Assembly: GCF_000371785.1 (NCBI RefSeq)
Contig: NZ_AQUI01000002.1
Span: 3,513,276 to 3,577,275, forward strand
DNA length: 64,000 nt
Reading direction: 5' to 3'
From: Actinopolyspora halophila DSM 43834
Lineage (GTDB): Bacteria > Actinomycetota > Actinomycetes > Mycobacteriales > Pseudonocardiaceae
Part shown: positions 9,405 through 18,216 of the stretch, in pieces
Layout of the letters: every line of letters begins with the position of its first letter
Numbering within the stretch: the stretch's first letter is position 1
Notes under the pieces: model-generated
Database searches by the model: none
What the model saw: only the letters and a program-made list of their open reading frames with translations
What the model was told of the DNA's origin: nothing
Made by a program: the position numbers and the translations under genes

Positions 9405-9680
9405 TCAAAAGGTGGTGGCGCTACGGTCACGATCCGGCGTTGGCGGGCTGCCGGCGAGCCAGAGGGTTCGCAGATAGCCGCAGTCGGTCCAGGTGCAGGC
9501 GTGGAGTACGAAACTGCCGGGTTCCTGCTGGTGCTTGCGGCACCAGGTCAGAGCTTGCTCGACGTCGCAGTGATGCAGAGTGTAGCTGCTGCACGTCGTG
9601 TTGCGCTGCGCACCGTCCTGGTCGATGTCCCAGCTCCACAGCTCGACCATGAAGGTGGGCTGGTCCTTTTGGCTGCACAC
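9405..9680 (-). CDS. Small hypothetical protein
   Basis: This 91-codon minus-strand frame encodes a tryptophan- and histidine-rich protein (FMVELWSWDIDQDG, LHHCDVEQALTWCRKH, GSFVLHACTWTDCGYL). The composition reads like a real soluble protein rather than a GC-rich shadow frame, since hydrophobic and charged residues alternate as in a small alpha/beta domain. I do not recognise a family. An internal methionine at FMVELW is an alternative start. It is isolated between the CoA-transferase operon and an IS630 remnant, so it may be a gene fragment left by rearrangement. Confidence 0.4.
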   Translation of the reverse strand: MCSQKDQPTFMVELWSWDIDQDGAQRNTTCSSYTLHHCDVEQALTWCRKHQQEPGSFVLHACTWTDCGYLRTLWLAGSPPTPDRDRSATTF

Positions 9681-9825
9681 CAGCCGGTCGTCGACTCGTG
9701 CACCTGCATCTAGTGGTTCGTCTATGGACCTTGGACAGGCTATGTGATCTTTGCTTCGGGTGGTCGGGCATGCTGTTCTCCGCGACGGTGATGAGTTCGT
9801 GGAGGTGGTCGATGCCGCGTCGTCC

Positions 9826-10356
9826 GGAGGTGTTCGTGCGCCCGGTCAGCACGGCCGAAGGGCAACGCCTGGCGCCCGTTCAAAAAACCCCTGCGCATGC
9901 GGGCGACCTACACCCGTACCCAGGGGGGCAGCACCTGTTCGCCGCCCTCGACCTGGCCACCGGCAAAATCACCTACCGCATCCGCGACCGCAAACGCTGG
10001 CGCGAGTCCCTCACCTTCCTCAAGCAACTGCGCCGCCGCTGGCCCGGCCAACGGCTCTACCTGATCCTGGACAACTACGGACCGCACAAGCGCCCCGAAG
10101 TCCTGAACTGGACCGCAACCACCAACATCGAACTCGTGTTCACCCCGACCAACGCCTCCTGGCTGAACTGGATCGAGTCCGAATTCACCGCGCTACCCTA
10201 CTTCGCCCTGAACGGAACCGACCACCGCAACCACGCCGAACAAGACGCCCCCTCGACGCCTACCTCCGCTGGCACAACCAACGAGCACAACCCAAACACC
10301 ACTTCGCAATCAACTCACACATCCGACAACCCGATTACACGATCAACACCGCCTGA
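9826..10356 (+). pseudogene. IS630-family transposase, degenerate
   Basis: The segment encodes the DDE core of an IS630-type transposase: HLFAALDLATGKITYRIRDR, LYLILDNYGPHKRPEV with a catalytic aspartate, and FTPTNASWLNWIESEF with the catalytic glutamate. The N-terminal helix-turn-helix part is missing and the reading frame changes at least twice. Near 10240 the sense continues in a different frame as LDAYLRWHNQRAQPKHHFAIN to the stop at 10354. It is therefore a 5'-truncated, frameshifted relic. An IS256-family element begins only 6 bp after its stop. Confidence 0.75.
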
Positions 10357-10361
10357 CACGA

Positions 10362-11766
10362 GGGTCTGTCTGATGATCGGTGTTTCCGGCGGTTCGGTCA
10401 GTAGGTTTCAGCGGCCGGCCAGCGGTCACTGAAGGTGATCGCGAACGCGTTCACGACCGGTTTCCATCGCATCGTCCAGCGGGTCCGGCCCGTACCGGTC
10501 GGGTCCAGGCTGCGGGTCACAAGGTACAGGCACTTCAAGGCGGCCTGCTCGGTCGGGAAGTGCCCGCGGGCTCGTACTGCTCGGCGGTAGCGAGCATTGA
10601 GCGACTCAATCGCGTTCGTGGAGCAGATCATCGTCCTGATGTTCACGTCGTAGTCCAAAAACGGTGTGAACTCTTCCCATGCGTTGCGCCAGAGTCGCAC
10701 CATCGCCGCGTGTTTGTCACCCCATTTCTCGTCGAGTTTCTCCAATGCGGCAGCGACCGCGTCGGCGTTCGGGGCCGTGTAGATCAGTTTCAGGTCGCGT
10801 TTCAGGGCGTCGGAGTGCTTGCGCGAGACCAGCCGGAACGAGTTCCGAATCAGGTGGATGATGCAGGTGTGCACCTTGGTCTGCGGCCAGACGTTTTCCA
10901 CGACTTCGGGCAGTCCCTTGAGTCCATCGCAGATGAGGAAGAACACGTCGCGCACGCCGCGGTTTTTCAGATCGATGAGCACGCTCATCCAGAACTTCGC
11001 GCCCTCGCCACCGGTGCCCATCCATAGCCCGAGCACGTCCTTGCGGCCATCGATGGTGACGCCGATGGCGGCGTAGACGGGTCGGTTGGCGACCTGCCCG
11101 TCGCGGACCTTGACGTGGATCGCATCGATGAAGATCGCACAGTACACCGCGTCCAGCGGGCGATGGGACCACTCGTCCATCTCGGCCACGACCTTGTCGG
11201 TGATTCGGGAAATGGTGACTTTGGACACCGACGCCCCGTAGATGTCGGCAAAATGCGCTGAGATCTCGCCGGTGGTCATGCCCTTCGCATACAGCGACAG
11301 CACGATCTCGTCGACAGAGTTGAGGCGCCGCTGCCGCTTCGTGACGATCTGGGGCTCGAACGTCCCTTCCCGATCCCGGGGGACCGCGATCTCGACCTCG
11401 CCCACGGCATCAGAGAGGACGGTTTTCGTGCGAGTTCCGTTGCGGATATTGCCCGAGTCTCGCTCAGCATCGGCCCGGTTCGGTTCGTGGCCGAGATGTT
11501 CGGTCATTTCCTCGTTCAGCTCTGCTTCCAGCACATTCTTGGTGAACAGCTTCAACAGCCCGTCCGGGCCGGTCAGCTCCAGGCCCTGCTGCCTGGCCTG
11601 GTCCACTATCGCCGCCGCAGCGGCCTGCTCCGGCGACAACCGTCGCCCCGACGTCTCCACCTGCTCCTGTGCACTCACAGCATCAGAGGTCATCACTCAC
11701 AGTGCCCATCCCGCCGGACCCGAGCCCGGCGTGTCAGGCCGGAAACACCGTTCAAGCGACAGTCCC
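10362..11766 (-). mobile_element. IS256-family insertion sequence, complete
   Basis: The element is about 1405 bp. Its ends are imperfect 29-bp inverted repeats at 10362-10390 and 11738-11766; they share GGG, CTGTC and CGGTGTTTCCGGC and agree at 24 of 29 positions. One minus-strand transposase gene fills the interior. I see no 8-9 bp target duplication: the left flank is TGACACGA and the right flank GGCGCAGG, so one side has probably been rearranged since insertion. The element separates an IS630 relic from a Tn3 transposase relic. Confidence 0.8.
10398..11696 (-). CDS. IS256-family (mutator-type) transposase
   Basis: The intact 432-residue protein has the IS256 layout: an N-terminal region with ELTGPDGLLKLFTKNVLEAELNEEMTEHLGHE, then the NIRNGTRTKTV and EIAVPRDREGTFEP segments. 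The DDE residues are visible in FIDAIHVKV, FFLICDGLKGLPEV and STNAIESLNARYR. The length is typical for the family (about 400-430 residues). The gene lies wholly between the element's inverted repeats and has no frameshift, so this copy may be active. Confidence 0.92.
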   Translation of the reverse strand: MMTSDAVSAQEQVETSGRRLSPEQAAAAAIVDQARQQGLELTGPDGLLKLFTKNVLEAELNEEMTEHLGHEPNRADAERDSGNIRNGTRTKTVLSDAVGEVEIAVPRDREGTFEPQIVTKRQRRLNSVDEIVLSLYAKGMTTGEISAHFADIYGASVSKVTISRITDKVVAEMDEWSHRPLDAVYCAIFIDAIHVKVRDGQVANRPVYAAIGVTIDGRKDVLGLWMGTGGEGAKFWMSVLIDLKNRGVRDVFFLICDGLKGLPEVVENVWPQTKVHTCIIHLIRNSFRLVSRKHSDALKRDLKLIYTAPNADAVAAALEKLDEKWGDKHAAMVRLWRNAWEEFTPFLDYDVNIRTMICSTNAIESLNARYRRAVRARGHFPTEQAALKCLYLVTRSLDPTGTGRTRWTMRWKPVVNAFAITFSDRWPAAETY

Positions 11767-11769
11767 GGC

Positions 11770-12345
11770 GCAGGGCTGAGGTGCGTCCGGTTTGGATGGG
11801 AATGCCGTGGCGGCGGAGCGCGTCGCCGAGGCTGCGGTGCTGGAGAGGTTGGCCTGGGCTTTGATGTCGCGGCGGTAGCCGGGCTCGTCGACCATCCGCA
11901 GCACGTGCAGGGTCTTGTGAATGCGCCCGTAGGCCGCGATGGCTTCGCCCAGCGGGGTGGGTTGCCCGTCGCGGGAGAGCATGCGGATCACGTCGTGGGC
12001 GCGCACCGCGCCGGTGTGGATGGAGGCGACCACCCGCAGGATGTCGTCCCAGTGCCGCCGCACCCGGCTGAGGTCGATGCGGCCGCGGGCGGCGTGGTTG
12101 AACGGGCCGTAGTCGGCCTTGGTGTCGATGCGCCCCACAGCTTCTGGTCCGGCAGGTCGGCCAGCTGTGGGGCGTAGGTGAAACCGGCCAGGGTGAGCAG
12201 GCCGAACACGATGTCGGGGTAGGAGGCGGTGTCGGTGACGATCATCTGCGGCTTGGTGCCGCCGTCACGGTCGTAGAGCACGTCGAGCACGTGCAGCGAG
12301 TCGCGTGGGGAGCTGGCCACGACCTTGCCGAGCTCTGTCCCGTTT
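11770..12345 (-). pseudogene. Tn3-family transposase remnant (plus possible recombinase scrap)
   Basis: Two minus-strand frames together give a Tn3 transposase C-terminal segment. Bases 12145-12340 encode LHVLDVLYDRDGGTKPQMIVTDTASYPDIVFGLLTLAGF and LADLPDQKLW; a frame change near 12140 leads into RIDTKADYGPF and WDDILRVVASIHTGAVRAHDVIRML. Homology fades near 11850. Between there and the IS256 repeat another frame reads LGDALRRHGIPIQTGRTSALR, which resembles a transposon-associated tyrosine recombinase, but it is too short to be sure. Both ends are cut, so this is a relic. Confidence 0.7.
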
Positions 12346-12365
12346 CAGAGCACGTGAGGGCCCTC

Positions 12366-12405
12366 ATTTGTTGGTAATTGTCCGATCAAATCAATTATTG
12401 ACCAG
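12366..12405. promoter_or_regulatory. AT-rich imperfect palindrome upstream of the GntR gene
   Basis: In front of the GntR gene the sequence TTGGTAATTG is followed about 12 bases later by CAATTATTGACCA, its imperfect reverse complement. The stretch is strikingly AT-rich for this genome. Its position immediately upstream fits a promoter with an autoregulatory operator; this is inference. Confidence 0.35.
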
Positions 12406-12427
12406 CAATTAATCCCGTTGCTACTTT

Positions 12428-13156
12428 TTGTTCGTGGCAACTCCGGTGTACTTACGTATCCGTACCGAACTGGAGCAGCAGATCCAGTCGGGTGCGCTTC
12501 CGCTGGGCACTCGACTTCCCACTGAGGCCGAGCTCCAGCAGCGATACTCGGTCGGGCGCGCCACTGCTCAGCGAGTCCTGACAGAGCTGGCCCAGGCCGG
12601 ACTGGTGGAACGCCACCGGCGGCGCGGCACCTTCGTCGCTGAGGGCGGACGGCAGGAGAATCTGCAGCGCATGGCGAATCCTACCCTGCAAGGTTCGGAA
12701 ATCCACGGTCGACATGCCGTGGAGTCCGCGACCGTGGTACCTGTCCAGGACACCGAGATCGCACTGCCTGACGTCGCTAACGACACGCCAGTGAACCAAC
12801 TGCGGCGGCTCAAGTTCGACGTCGACGACAACCCGGTCGCTGTTGAGCTCATCGCAGTACCGTTTTCAGTAGCCCCACGACTTTTCGACGAGAATCTGGA
12901 ATACCTCACGGTGCACGACTACTTCGCCCGCCACCAGATTCCCGCGGCAAAATCGCGCGTGTACATCGACCCGATCGTTCTCGACGAAGCCACCGCTACC
13001 CGGCTGCTCACCCGGCCTGGCCAAGCCGTGGTCCGGTTGCGCCGGTTGACCTGGCTGACCGACGGCAAGCTCGCCGAGGCGATGTGGCACATCATTCGCC
13101 CCGACCTGGTCGAGTTCTTCATCGAGCAAACCACACTGTCTACAACATCCTCCTGA
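12428..13156 (+). CDS. GntR-family transcriptional regulator (UTRA/HutC type)
   Basis: The protein (242 residues from the TTG at 12428; the GTG at 12434 is an equally good start and neither has a clear ribosome site) has an N-terminal winged helix: PVYLRIRTELEQQIQSG, LPTEAELQQRYSVGRATAQRVLTELAQAGLVERHRRRGTFV. A UTRA ligand-binding domain follows from about residue 90 (VNQLRRLKFDVDDNPVAVELIAVP; TRPGQAVVRLRRLTW). Such regulators usually repress a neighbouring uptake and catabolic operon until a small ligand binds. The next genes are an amine oxidase, a symporter and a second FAD oxidase on the same strand, its probable targets. An AT-rich stretch precedes it. Confidence 0.88.
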   Translation: MFVATPVYLRIRTELEQQIQSGALPLGTRLPTEAELQQRYSVGRATAQRVLTELAQAGLVERHRRRGTFVAEGGRQENLQRMANPTLQGSEIHGRHAVESATVVPVQDTEIALPDVANDTPVNQLRRLKFDVDDNPVAVELIAVPFSVAPRLFDENLEYLTVHDYFARHQIPAAKSRVYIDPIVLDEATATRLLTRPGQAVVRLRRLTWLTDGKLAEAMWHIIRPDLVEFFIEQTTLSTTSS

Positions 13157-13195
13157 CTCAGAGTAGTTCGCTTTTTCCTGGATCCGATATTTATA

Positions 13196-13212
13196 TTCCA
13201 GCCGACCTGGAA
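13196..13212. promoter_or_regulatory. Inverted repeat upstream of the oxidase operon
   Basis: TTCCAG, a 5-base spacer and CTGGAA form a short perfect dyad in the 155-bp gap between the GntR gene and the FAD oxidase. The surrounding sequence (ATATTTATATTCC) is AT-rich. It could be a GntR operator overlapping the operon promoter, but the dyad is short. Confidence 0.3.
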
Positions 13213-13311
13213 ATCCATGAAGTATTTTTCGGTTTCCGGCCACGGACCCGGATTCCAGTGTTCCTCAATCCCCTCGGTCGAGTCGGAACAGCCCCACACC
13301 AAGGAGGAACG

Positions 13312-14466
13312 ATGAGTTCCACCTCGCCCACCGTCGCGGTCATCGGCACCGGCACCGTCGGCGCCATGGCGCTTTGGCAGCTGGCAAAACGCGGCGTCTC
13401 TGCAGTCGGATTCGACGCCTATGCCCCCGGGCATGACCGTGGTGGCTACGGCGGCCAGACCCGCATATTCCGGATAGCCTATCGCGAGGGTGCCGAGTAC
13501 GTGCCGCTGCTGCGCCGCTCACTGGCAGGATGGCGCACGCTGGAGTCGGAGACAGACAGCTCGCTGTTCACACCAACCGGAGGCCTGACCATCGCCCCGG
13601 AAGGCCATCCCGACCTGGACATGGTTCGCAACTGCGCAGCCGACTTCGACCTCGCGCATGAGGAACTCTCACCGGCACAGTCGATGAAACGATTCCCGCA
13701 CCTGCCGATCGAGGCCGACGAAAAAGTCTTCATCGACCACACCGCAGGAGTATTGCGGCCAGAGAAGGCCATCATCGCCGCTGCCACGCAGGCCGAGTCG
13801 CTCGGTGCTACTGTACATCGCTACTGTCCGGTGCAGGCAATCGAAGCCGCCGACCACGGGGTCCTTCTACGCACCGCCCGAGGAGAGCACCGCTTCGACC
13901 GCGTCGTGCTGGCGCCTGGCCCCTGGATAACGGACCTGGCCGAGTTTCCGGCACTGCAGCTCGAGGTGCACCAGATCACCACGCTGTGGTATCAGCAATG
14001 TCGGCCCGGCGAATTCCGACCCGAGCGCACTCCCGTTGTCCTCCGCAACGGCCCTATCGCCTACTCCAGCTTCCCGGCCGTCGACGGTGACACTGTCAAG
14101 GTCAGCTTGCACAGCTTGCCGCGCCCCCGCGTCCCTAGCGCCGAGCATGTTACGCGCAATCCCGCGCCGGAGCTGCTTGCCGCCATGCGCGAAGCGGTCA
14201 CCCGCTTTCTCCCGGACGTCTATCCCGACCCAGTCCGGATCGGTAGTTATGCCGACTCCTTCACCCCAGACGGTCACCCGGTCATTGGACAGCTCCCCGG
14301 CCTGCCGAACGTCACCGTGCTGACTGGATTCTCCGGACACGGATTCAAGATGGCCCCCGTCTTTGGGGAGATCGCCGCCGACTTGGCCGTGGACGGCACC
14401 ACCGGCCACAACGTCACCCACCTGGGCCTGGCCCGCTACGTCTCTCCTCCCACCCTGCAGAGGTGA
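13312..14466 (+). CDS. FAD-dependent amine oxidase (monomeric sarcosine oxidase/N-methyltryptophan oxidase family)
   Basis: The ATG at 13312 follows a perfect AAGGAGGA site; the open frame upstream overlaps the GntR gene and is ignored. The 384-residue protein begins TVAVIGTGTVGAMALWQLAKRG, a dinucleotide-binding fold, continues with GYGGQTRIFRIAYREGAEYVPLLRRSL, typical of the MSOX/SolA family, and ends with GFSGHGFKMAPVFGEIAADL. Family members oxidise secondary amines such as sarcosine or N-methyl amino acids to the amine, formaldehyde and hydrogen peroxide. In covalently flavinylated members a cysteine precedes the TPD motif; here GSYADSFTPDGHPVIG shows no cysteine, so FAD may be non-covalent or the substrate may differ. 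The symporter gene follows after 4 bp. Confidence 0.85.
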   Translation: MSSTSPTVAVIGTGTVGAMALWQLAKRGVSAVGFDAYAPGHDRGGYGGQTRIFRIAYREGAEYVPLLRRSLAGWRTLESETDSSLFTPTGGLTIAPEGHPDLDMVRNCAADFDLAHEELSPAQSMKRFPHLPIEADEKVFIDHTAGVLRPEKAIIAAATQAESLGATVHRYCPVQAIEAADHGVLLRTARGEHRFDRVVLAPGPWITDLAEFPALQLEVHQITTLWYQQCRPGEFRPERTPVVLRNGPIAYSSFPAVDGDTVKVSLHSLPRPRVPSAEHVTRNPAPELLAAMREAVTRFLPDVYPDPVRIGSYADSFTPDGHPVIGQLPGLPNVTVLTGFSGHGFKMAPVFGEIAADLAVDGTTGHNVTHLGLARYVSPPTLQR

Positions 14467-14470
14467 CCAC

Positions 14471-15928
14471 ATGACCGATGCGAACATCTCTCTGGTCGTT
14501 ATCACCAGCCTGCTCCTCTTGTCCGTTGGTGCCGTCACCGTGGTCGCCGTCAGCCGCCGCGTTCGCGACGCCGGTGACTGGCTCGTAGCCGGCCGGTCGC
14601 TTCCCCTCTATGTCATCGTGTTCACCCAGTTCGCCACCGCCGTCGGCGGAGGGGTACTGGTCGCCCACGTCGGCCTGGCCTACGCATCCGGCTGGGCGTA
14701 CTTCTTCTACCCGGCCTTTATCTTCGTGGGCATGATGCTGCTCACGAGCATCGCCCGTTGGATGCGTGAGCAGGAATTCTCCACTGTGCCGGGAATCCTA
14801 CGCCGCCTCTACAACGAACATCCAGCCATCACGACCTTGGCCGCACTAGCCTGCATCGTCGTGCCGTTCGGGTGGCTGGCAACCCAGTTCGTCGCCTTCG
14901 CTTCCCTGTTCGCCGGTATCACCGGCCTGTCCACCACGTGGCTGACCGTCATCATGGGCGCGATCACACTGGTGTTCGTGCTGCCCGGTGGGCTGCGCTC
15001 GGTAGCCTGGAGCGACTTCCTGTTCGGCGTCGTGATGGTGATCATGTCGGTCACCGTCGCCGGCTACGTGCTGAACCTGGCAGGCGGATGGAGCGGCATC
15101 ACCAGCGCCGTGCCGAACAACCTCACCGCACTCCCCGAAGGTCTCGGCGCGGCAGGTACCTCCACGGTCGTGCTGTGGCTGTTTTCGATCATCCCCGGCA
15201 CCCTGACCAACCAAATGTACTACCAGCGCATCTTCTCGATCAGAGATATCGGCCAGGCGCGCAAGAGTCTGGTGATCAGTGGCGTTCTGGTCCTTGTCTC
15301 TGGCGCCTACGCCTTCATCATCGGCATGTCCGCACGGGCCATGAACCCCGGCCTGGCGGACTCCGAGATGGCCGCAGGCTGGATACTCACCCAGCTGCCC
15401 CCTCTCCTGCTGGCCCTGTACGCAGCCTTCCTGATGGCCACCATCGTCTCCACTACCGGCAGCGCGCTGCAGTCGGTCGTGACCAACGCCGTGCAGGACA
15501 TCTACGTGCATCTGTTCGGCCACCGTGAGGGGGTCGGTTTGGTGCACCTGTCGCGCCTGCTGTCCGTTGCGGTCGTGGTCCTTGCTGCGCTGCTGGCCAT
15601 TCTCTTCCCGACCGCGCTGACCTGGCTGGTCGCGACTTACGCCTACTCCGCCTCCGTGCTGGCTGCCCCCATCTTCATCGGCTACTTCTTACACAAGCGG
15701 GGTGGCCTCCTGCGGTCCGGTACCGCGCTGGCCGGGATCGTCGGCGGCCTCATCGGCTGCGCCGCCGCACACACCCTCGATACGACCATCCCGTACGCGA
15801 TCTACGGCATCGTGAGCAGCGTCGTCTTCCTCCTGGTCGCTCACGCCGTTTTTGACCGCCGAGGTCCCACCGGCTCTGCGCCGACACAGCCGAGGGCGCC
15901 TGAACTCGACGCACACTCTGAGAGCTGA
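14471..15928 (+). CDS. Sodium:solute symporter (SSS family)
   Basis: The ATG at 14471 lies just after the oxidase stop. The 485-residue protein is strongly hydrophobic, with about 13 predicted membrane segments. SSS hallmarks are an early VRDAGDWLVAGRSLPLY segment, FTQFATAVGGG in the first core helices, a WLATQFVAFASLFAGITGLSTTW region and a GGLRSVAWSDFLFGVVM motif around residues 175-195 that matches the family's GG(M/L)xAVxWTDxxQ pattern. The C-terminus is hydrophilic. Sandwiched between two FAD amine/amino-acid oxidases, it probably imports their substrate. Confidence 0.88.
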   Translation: MTDANISLVVITSLLLLSVGAVTVVAVSRRVRDAGDWLVAGRSLPLYVIVFTQFATAVGGGVLVAHVGLAYASGWAYFFYPAFIFVGMMLLTSIARWMREQEFSTVPGILRRLYNEHPAITTLAALACIVVPFGWLATQFVAFASLFAGITGLSTTWLTVIMGAITLVFVLPGGLRSVAWSDFLFGVVMVIMSVTVAGYVLNLAGGWSGITSAVPNNLTALPEGLGAAGTSTVVLWLFSIIPGTLTNQMYYQRIFSIRDIGQARKSLVISGVLVLVSGAYAFIIGMSARAMNPGLADSEMAAGWILTQLPPLLLALYAAFLMATIVSTTGSALQSVVTNAVQDIYVHLFGHREGVGLVHLSRLLSVAVVVLAALLAILFPTALTWLVATYAYSASVLAAPIFIGYFLHKRGGLLRSGTALAGIVGGLIGCAAAHTLDTTIPYAIYGIVSSVVFLLVAHAVFDRRGPTGSAPTQPRAPELDAHSES

Positions 15929-15939
15929 AAGGTAGGAGA

Positions 15940-17097
15940 ATGCACGTCATCGTCATCGGAGCGGGCATCGTCGGGGTGTCGATCGCGGCCGGCCTCGCCG
16001 AGAGTGGAACCAGAGTCACCGTCCTGGAACAAGGCCACAGTGGAGAGGGCACCACGTCGACGTCGTACGCCTGGTTCAACGCCAACGGCAAGGAACCACC
16101 CTCCTACTTCGCGCTCAACGCCGCCGGGGTCCAGGCCCATCACGAATTGGCCCGCGACGGTGCACCTTGGTTCTTCCCCGGTGGGCACCTTGAGATCGCC
16201 GCCGACGAGGCACACCAGCGCCACCTCGAAAGCCGAATCGCGCGGCTCCGAAAGCATGGCTATCCAGTCGAAGAGTTCGACTCGGAACGAGCCCTGCAGC
16301 TCGTGCCAGACCTGCGACTTCCGGAAGATCCGCGCAAGGTGGCGTTCTTCCCTAAAGAGGGCCACATCTTCCCACTAGCCTATCTGGACACGATGCTCAA
16401 CCGGGCCCGTGCGGCAGGAGCAGAGATCCACACTCAGGCCCATGTCGTGGCGATCGAACCCAGCGGCGCCGGCGCCGCAGTCCGTACAGCCGACGGCCGC
16501 TCCTTCGAGGCCGACACCGTGGTCACCGCAGCCGGACGCTGGACCGAAGAAATCGCCGCATTGGCCGGCGCACACGTTCCGTTGGCCCACTTCAGCGAGC
16601 CGGGCGATGCCACGGTCGGCTATCTAGCCACGACCAACCCCGTGTCCTCATCACTCGACAGAGTCGTGACCACACCACGGCTGAACGTGCGCCCGGATAG
16701 CAACGGACGACTGCTGCTGCAGGCACTGGACCTGGACGCAGCAGCCGATCCCAACCACACCCCACCCCCGGATTCCGCACTCGCCGAGGAATATCTACGG
16801 CGGCTCCGCGAGGCACTCCACGGCACCGAAGGCGCACAGGTGGAGCGTCTCGTCGTGGGACAACGCGTCATGCCAGCGGATGGCCTAACCATCGCTGGAC
16901 CGAGCGTGGAACAGCCGTGGTTGTATGTGGTCGCCACCCATAGCGGCGTCACACTCGCCCCATTGCTGGGACGAGCAGTGACCCGGGAAGTGCTGGGCGG
17001 CCACGAGCCACTGCTCGACGACTTCCGCCTGAGCCGGTTCCGTGAAGGTGCGACGCTCACCGCACCGCCAGCCCCGTGCCGTCCCGGAGAACAGTAG
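15940..17097 (+). CDS. FAD-dependent oxidoreductase (D-amino-acid oxidase/dehydrogenase family)
   Basis: The 385-residue protein starts with MHVIVIGAGIVGVSIAAGLAESGTRVTVLEQG, a classic FAD-binding Rossmann motif, preceded by AGGTAGGAG. It continues with a DAO-family fold: TTSTSYAWFNANGKEP, FEADTVVTAAGRWTEEIAALAG and a C-terminal LYVVATHSGVTLAPLLGRAV. Such enzymes oxidatively deaminate D-amino acids or demethylate N-methylated amino acids. It is the last gene of the GntR-headed operon, 11 bp after the symporter. The precise substrate is unknown. A 288-bp gap with no supported gene separates it from the convergent methyltransferase. Confidence 0.85.
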   Translation: MHVIVIGAGIVGVSIAAGLAESGTRVTVLEQGHSGEGTTSTSYAWFNANGKEPPSYFALNAAGVQAHHELARDGAPWFFPGGHLEIAADEAHQRHLESRIARLRKHGYPVEEFDSERALQLVPDLRLPEDPRKVAFFPKEGHIFPLAYLDTMLNRARAAGAEIHTQAHVVAIEPSGAGAAVRTADGRSFEADTVVTAAGRWTEEIAALAGAHVPLAHFSEPGDATVGYLATTNPVSSSLDRVVTTPRLNVRPDSNGRLLLQALDLDAAADPNHTPPPDSALAEEYLRRLREALHGTEGAQVERLVVGQRVMPADGLTIAGPSVEQPWLYVVATHSGVTLAPLLGRAVTREVLGGHEPLLDDFRLSRFREGATLTAPPAPCRPGEQ

Positions 17098-17385
17098 CCG
17101 CAACTACCGGGCCTGAGCGGGGCAGGAGTGCACCAGGAAACGGGCCGCGGGAACTCGACAGACGAGGACCGCATAGCCATGCGGGAGTCTGAGTAGTAGG
17201 CGTACAGGATCCTCCGGTCACGGCTTCCTGGTTACGGCAGCGAGGAGCAGAGGACGGGGCCGTCTTGGTCGTTCCACGACAGCTCGAGGTGCGAGCAGCA
17301 GGAACGATTAGCGCGGCCCCTTGACCTCCCGAGCACGCACGACCGATCTGGCTACAGTACTGCCTGATCACGGCCGCGCGCGTGC

Positions 17386-18216
17386 CTACCGTTGTATGCC
17401 CAGTCCGCCTACGCAGTTGCTGCGTTGGCTTTCCTCCTGGGTGGGGGTAGTGTCGGGGTGCCATTCGGGAACCGGCACGATTCCCGGTTCCAGCAGGTGG
17501 TAGCCGTGCAGTATGTCGCGGACTTCGTCGACGGTCCGTGCTTGTTCCGGGGTGGGGGTGCGGCGCATGACGTCCAGCCCCGCCGCGAGCTGCTCGTCGC
17601 TCATGCTCAGCTGTGCCAGGTGGCTGACCGCGGCGTAGCTGCCCGGCACCAGGTGGTCGCGGTAGCGGGTCATCAGGCTGCGGGCTTCGTTTCCGGGCAC
17701 GAACGGCAGCACGCCCACCGCCAGCACCGCCACGGGGCGGGAGAAGTCCAGCAGTCCGGCCACTCCGGGCGCGGCCAGCACCGTGTCGGGATCGCGCAGG
17801 TCGGCCTCGGTGACGGTGACACGGGACTCGGTGGGGTCGAGGAGGCGGCGGGCGTGGCGCACGGCCACTGGATCGTGATCCACGTAGGCGATGCGTGCCT
17901 GCTCGGTGTGCTGATGGGCGATCTCGTGCACGTTGCCGACCGTGGGCACCCCGGAGCCGAGGTCGAGGAACTGGTCGATGCCGTGCTGGCACAGGTAGCG
18001 CACCACGCGGGTCAAAAACCCGCGGTTGGAGCGCGCGTAGTGGGGGGCGGGGGGAAATATGGCCTGCATGTCGGCGATGGCGTCCCGGTCCACGGCGAAG
18101 TTCGCCGCCCCGCCGAGCAGGTAGTCGTACATGCGTGCCGAATTCGGCTGAGCATCGGATATCTCACCGACCCCGTCGTCGGGGGGCTGCAGGCTCATCG
18201 CCGACTCGTTACTCAT
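17386..18216 (-). CDS. SAM-dependent methyltransferase, SAV2177/DUF574 family
   Basis: I place the start at the ATG at 18216, which follows GAGGGAGAGG on the minus strand, rather than at 18369. The 276-residue product shows the family's conserved blocks: NSARMYDYLLGGAANFAVDRDAI, APHYARSNRGFLTRVVRYL, QFLDLGSGVPTVGNVHEIA (the SAM-binding glycine loop) and VAYVDHDPVAVRHARRLL-like IAYVDHDPVAVRHA. These proteins are abundant in actinomycetes and their substrates are largely unknown. It is a lone gene here. Confidence 0.88.
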   Translation of the reverse strand: MSNESAMSLQPPDDGVGEISDAQPNSARMYDYLLGGAANFAVDRDAIADMQAIFPPAPHYARSNRGFLTRVVRYLCQHGIDQFLDLGSGVPTVGNVHEIAHQHTEQARIAYVDHDPVAVRHARRLLDPTESRVTVTEADLRDPDTVLAAPGVAGLLDFSRPVAVLAVGVLPFVPGNEARSLMTRYRDHLVPGSYAAVSHLAQLSMSDEQLAAGLDVMRRTPTPEQARTVDEVRDILHGYHLLEPGIVPVPEWHPDTTPTQEESQRSNCVGGLGIQR

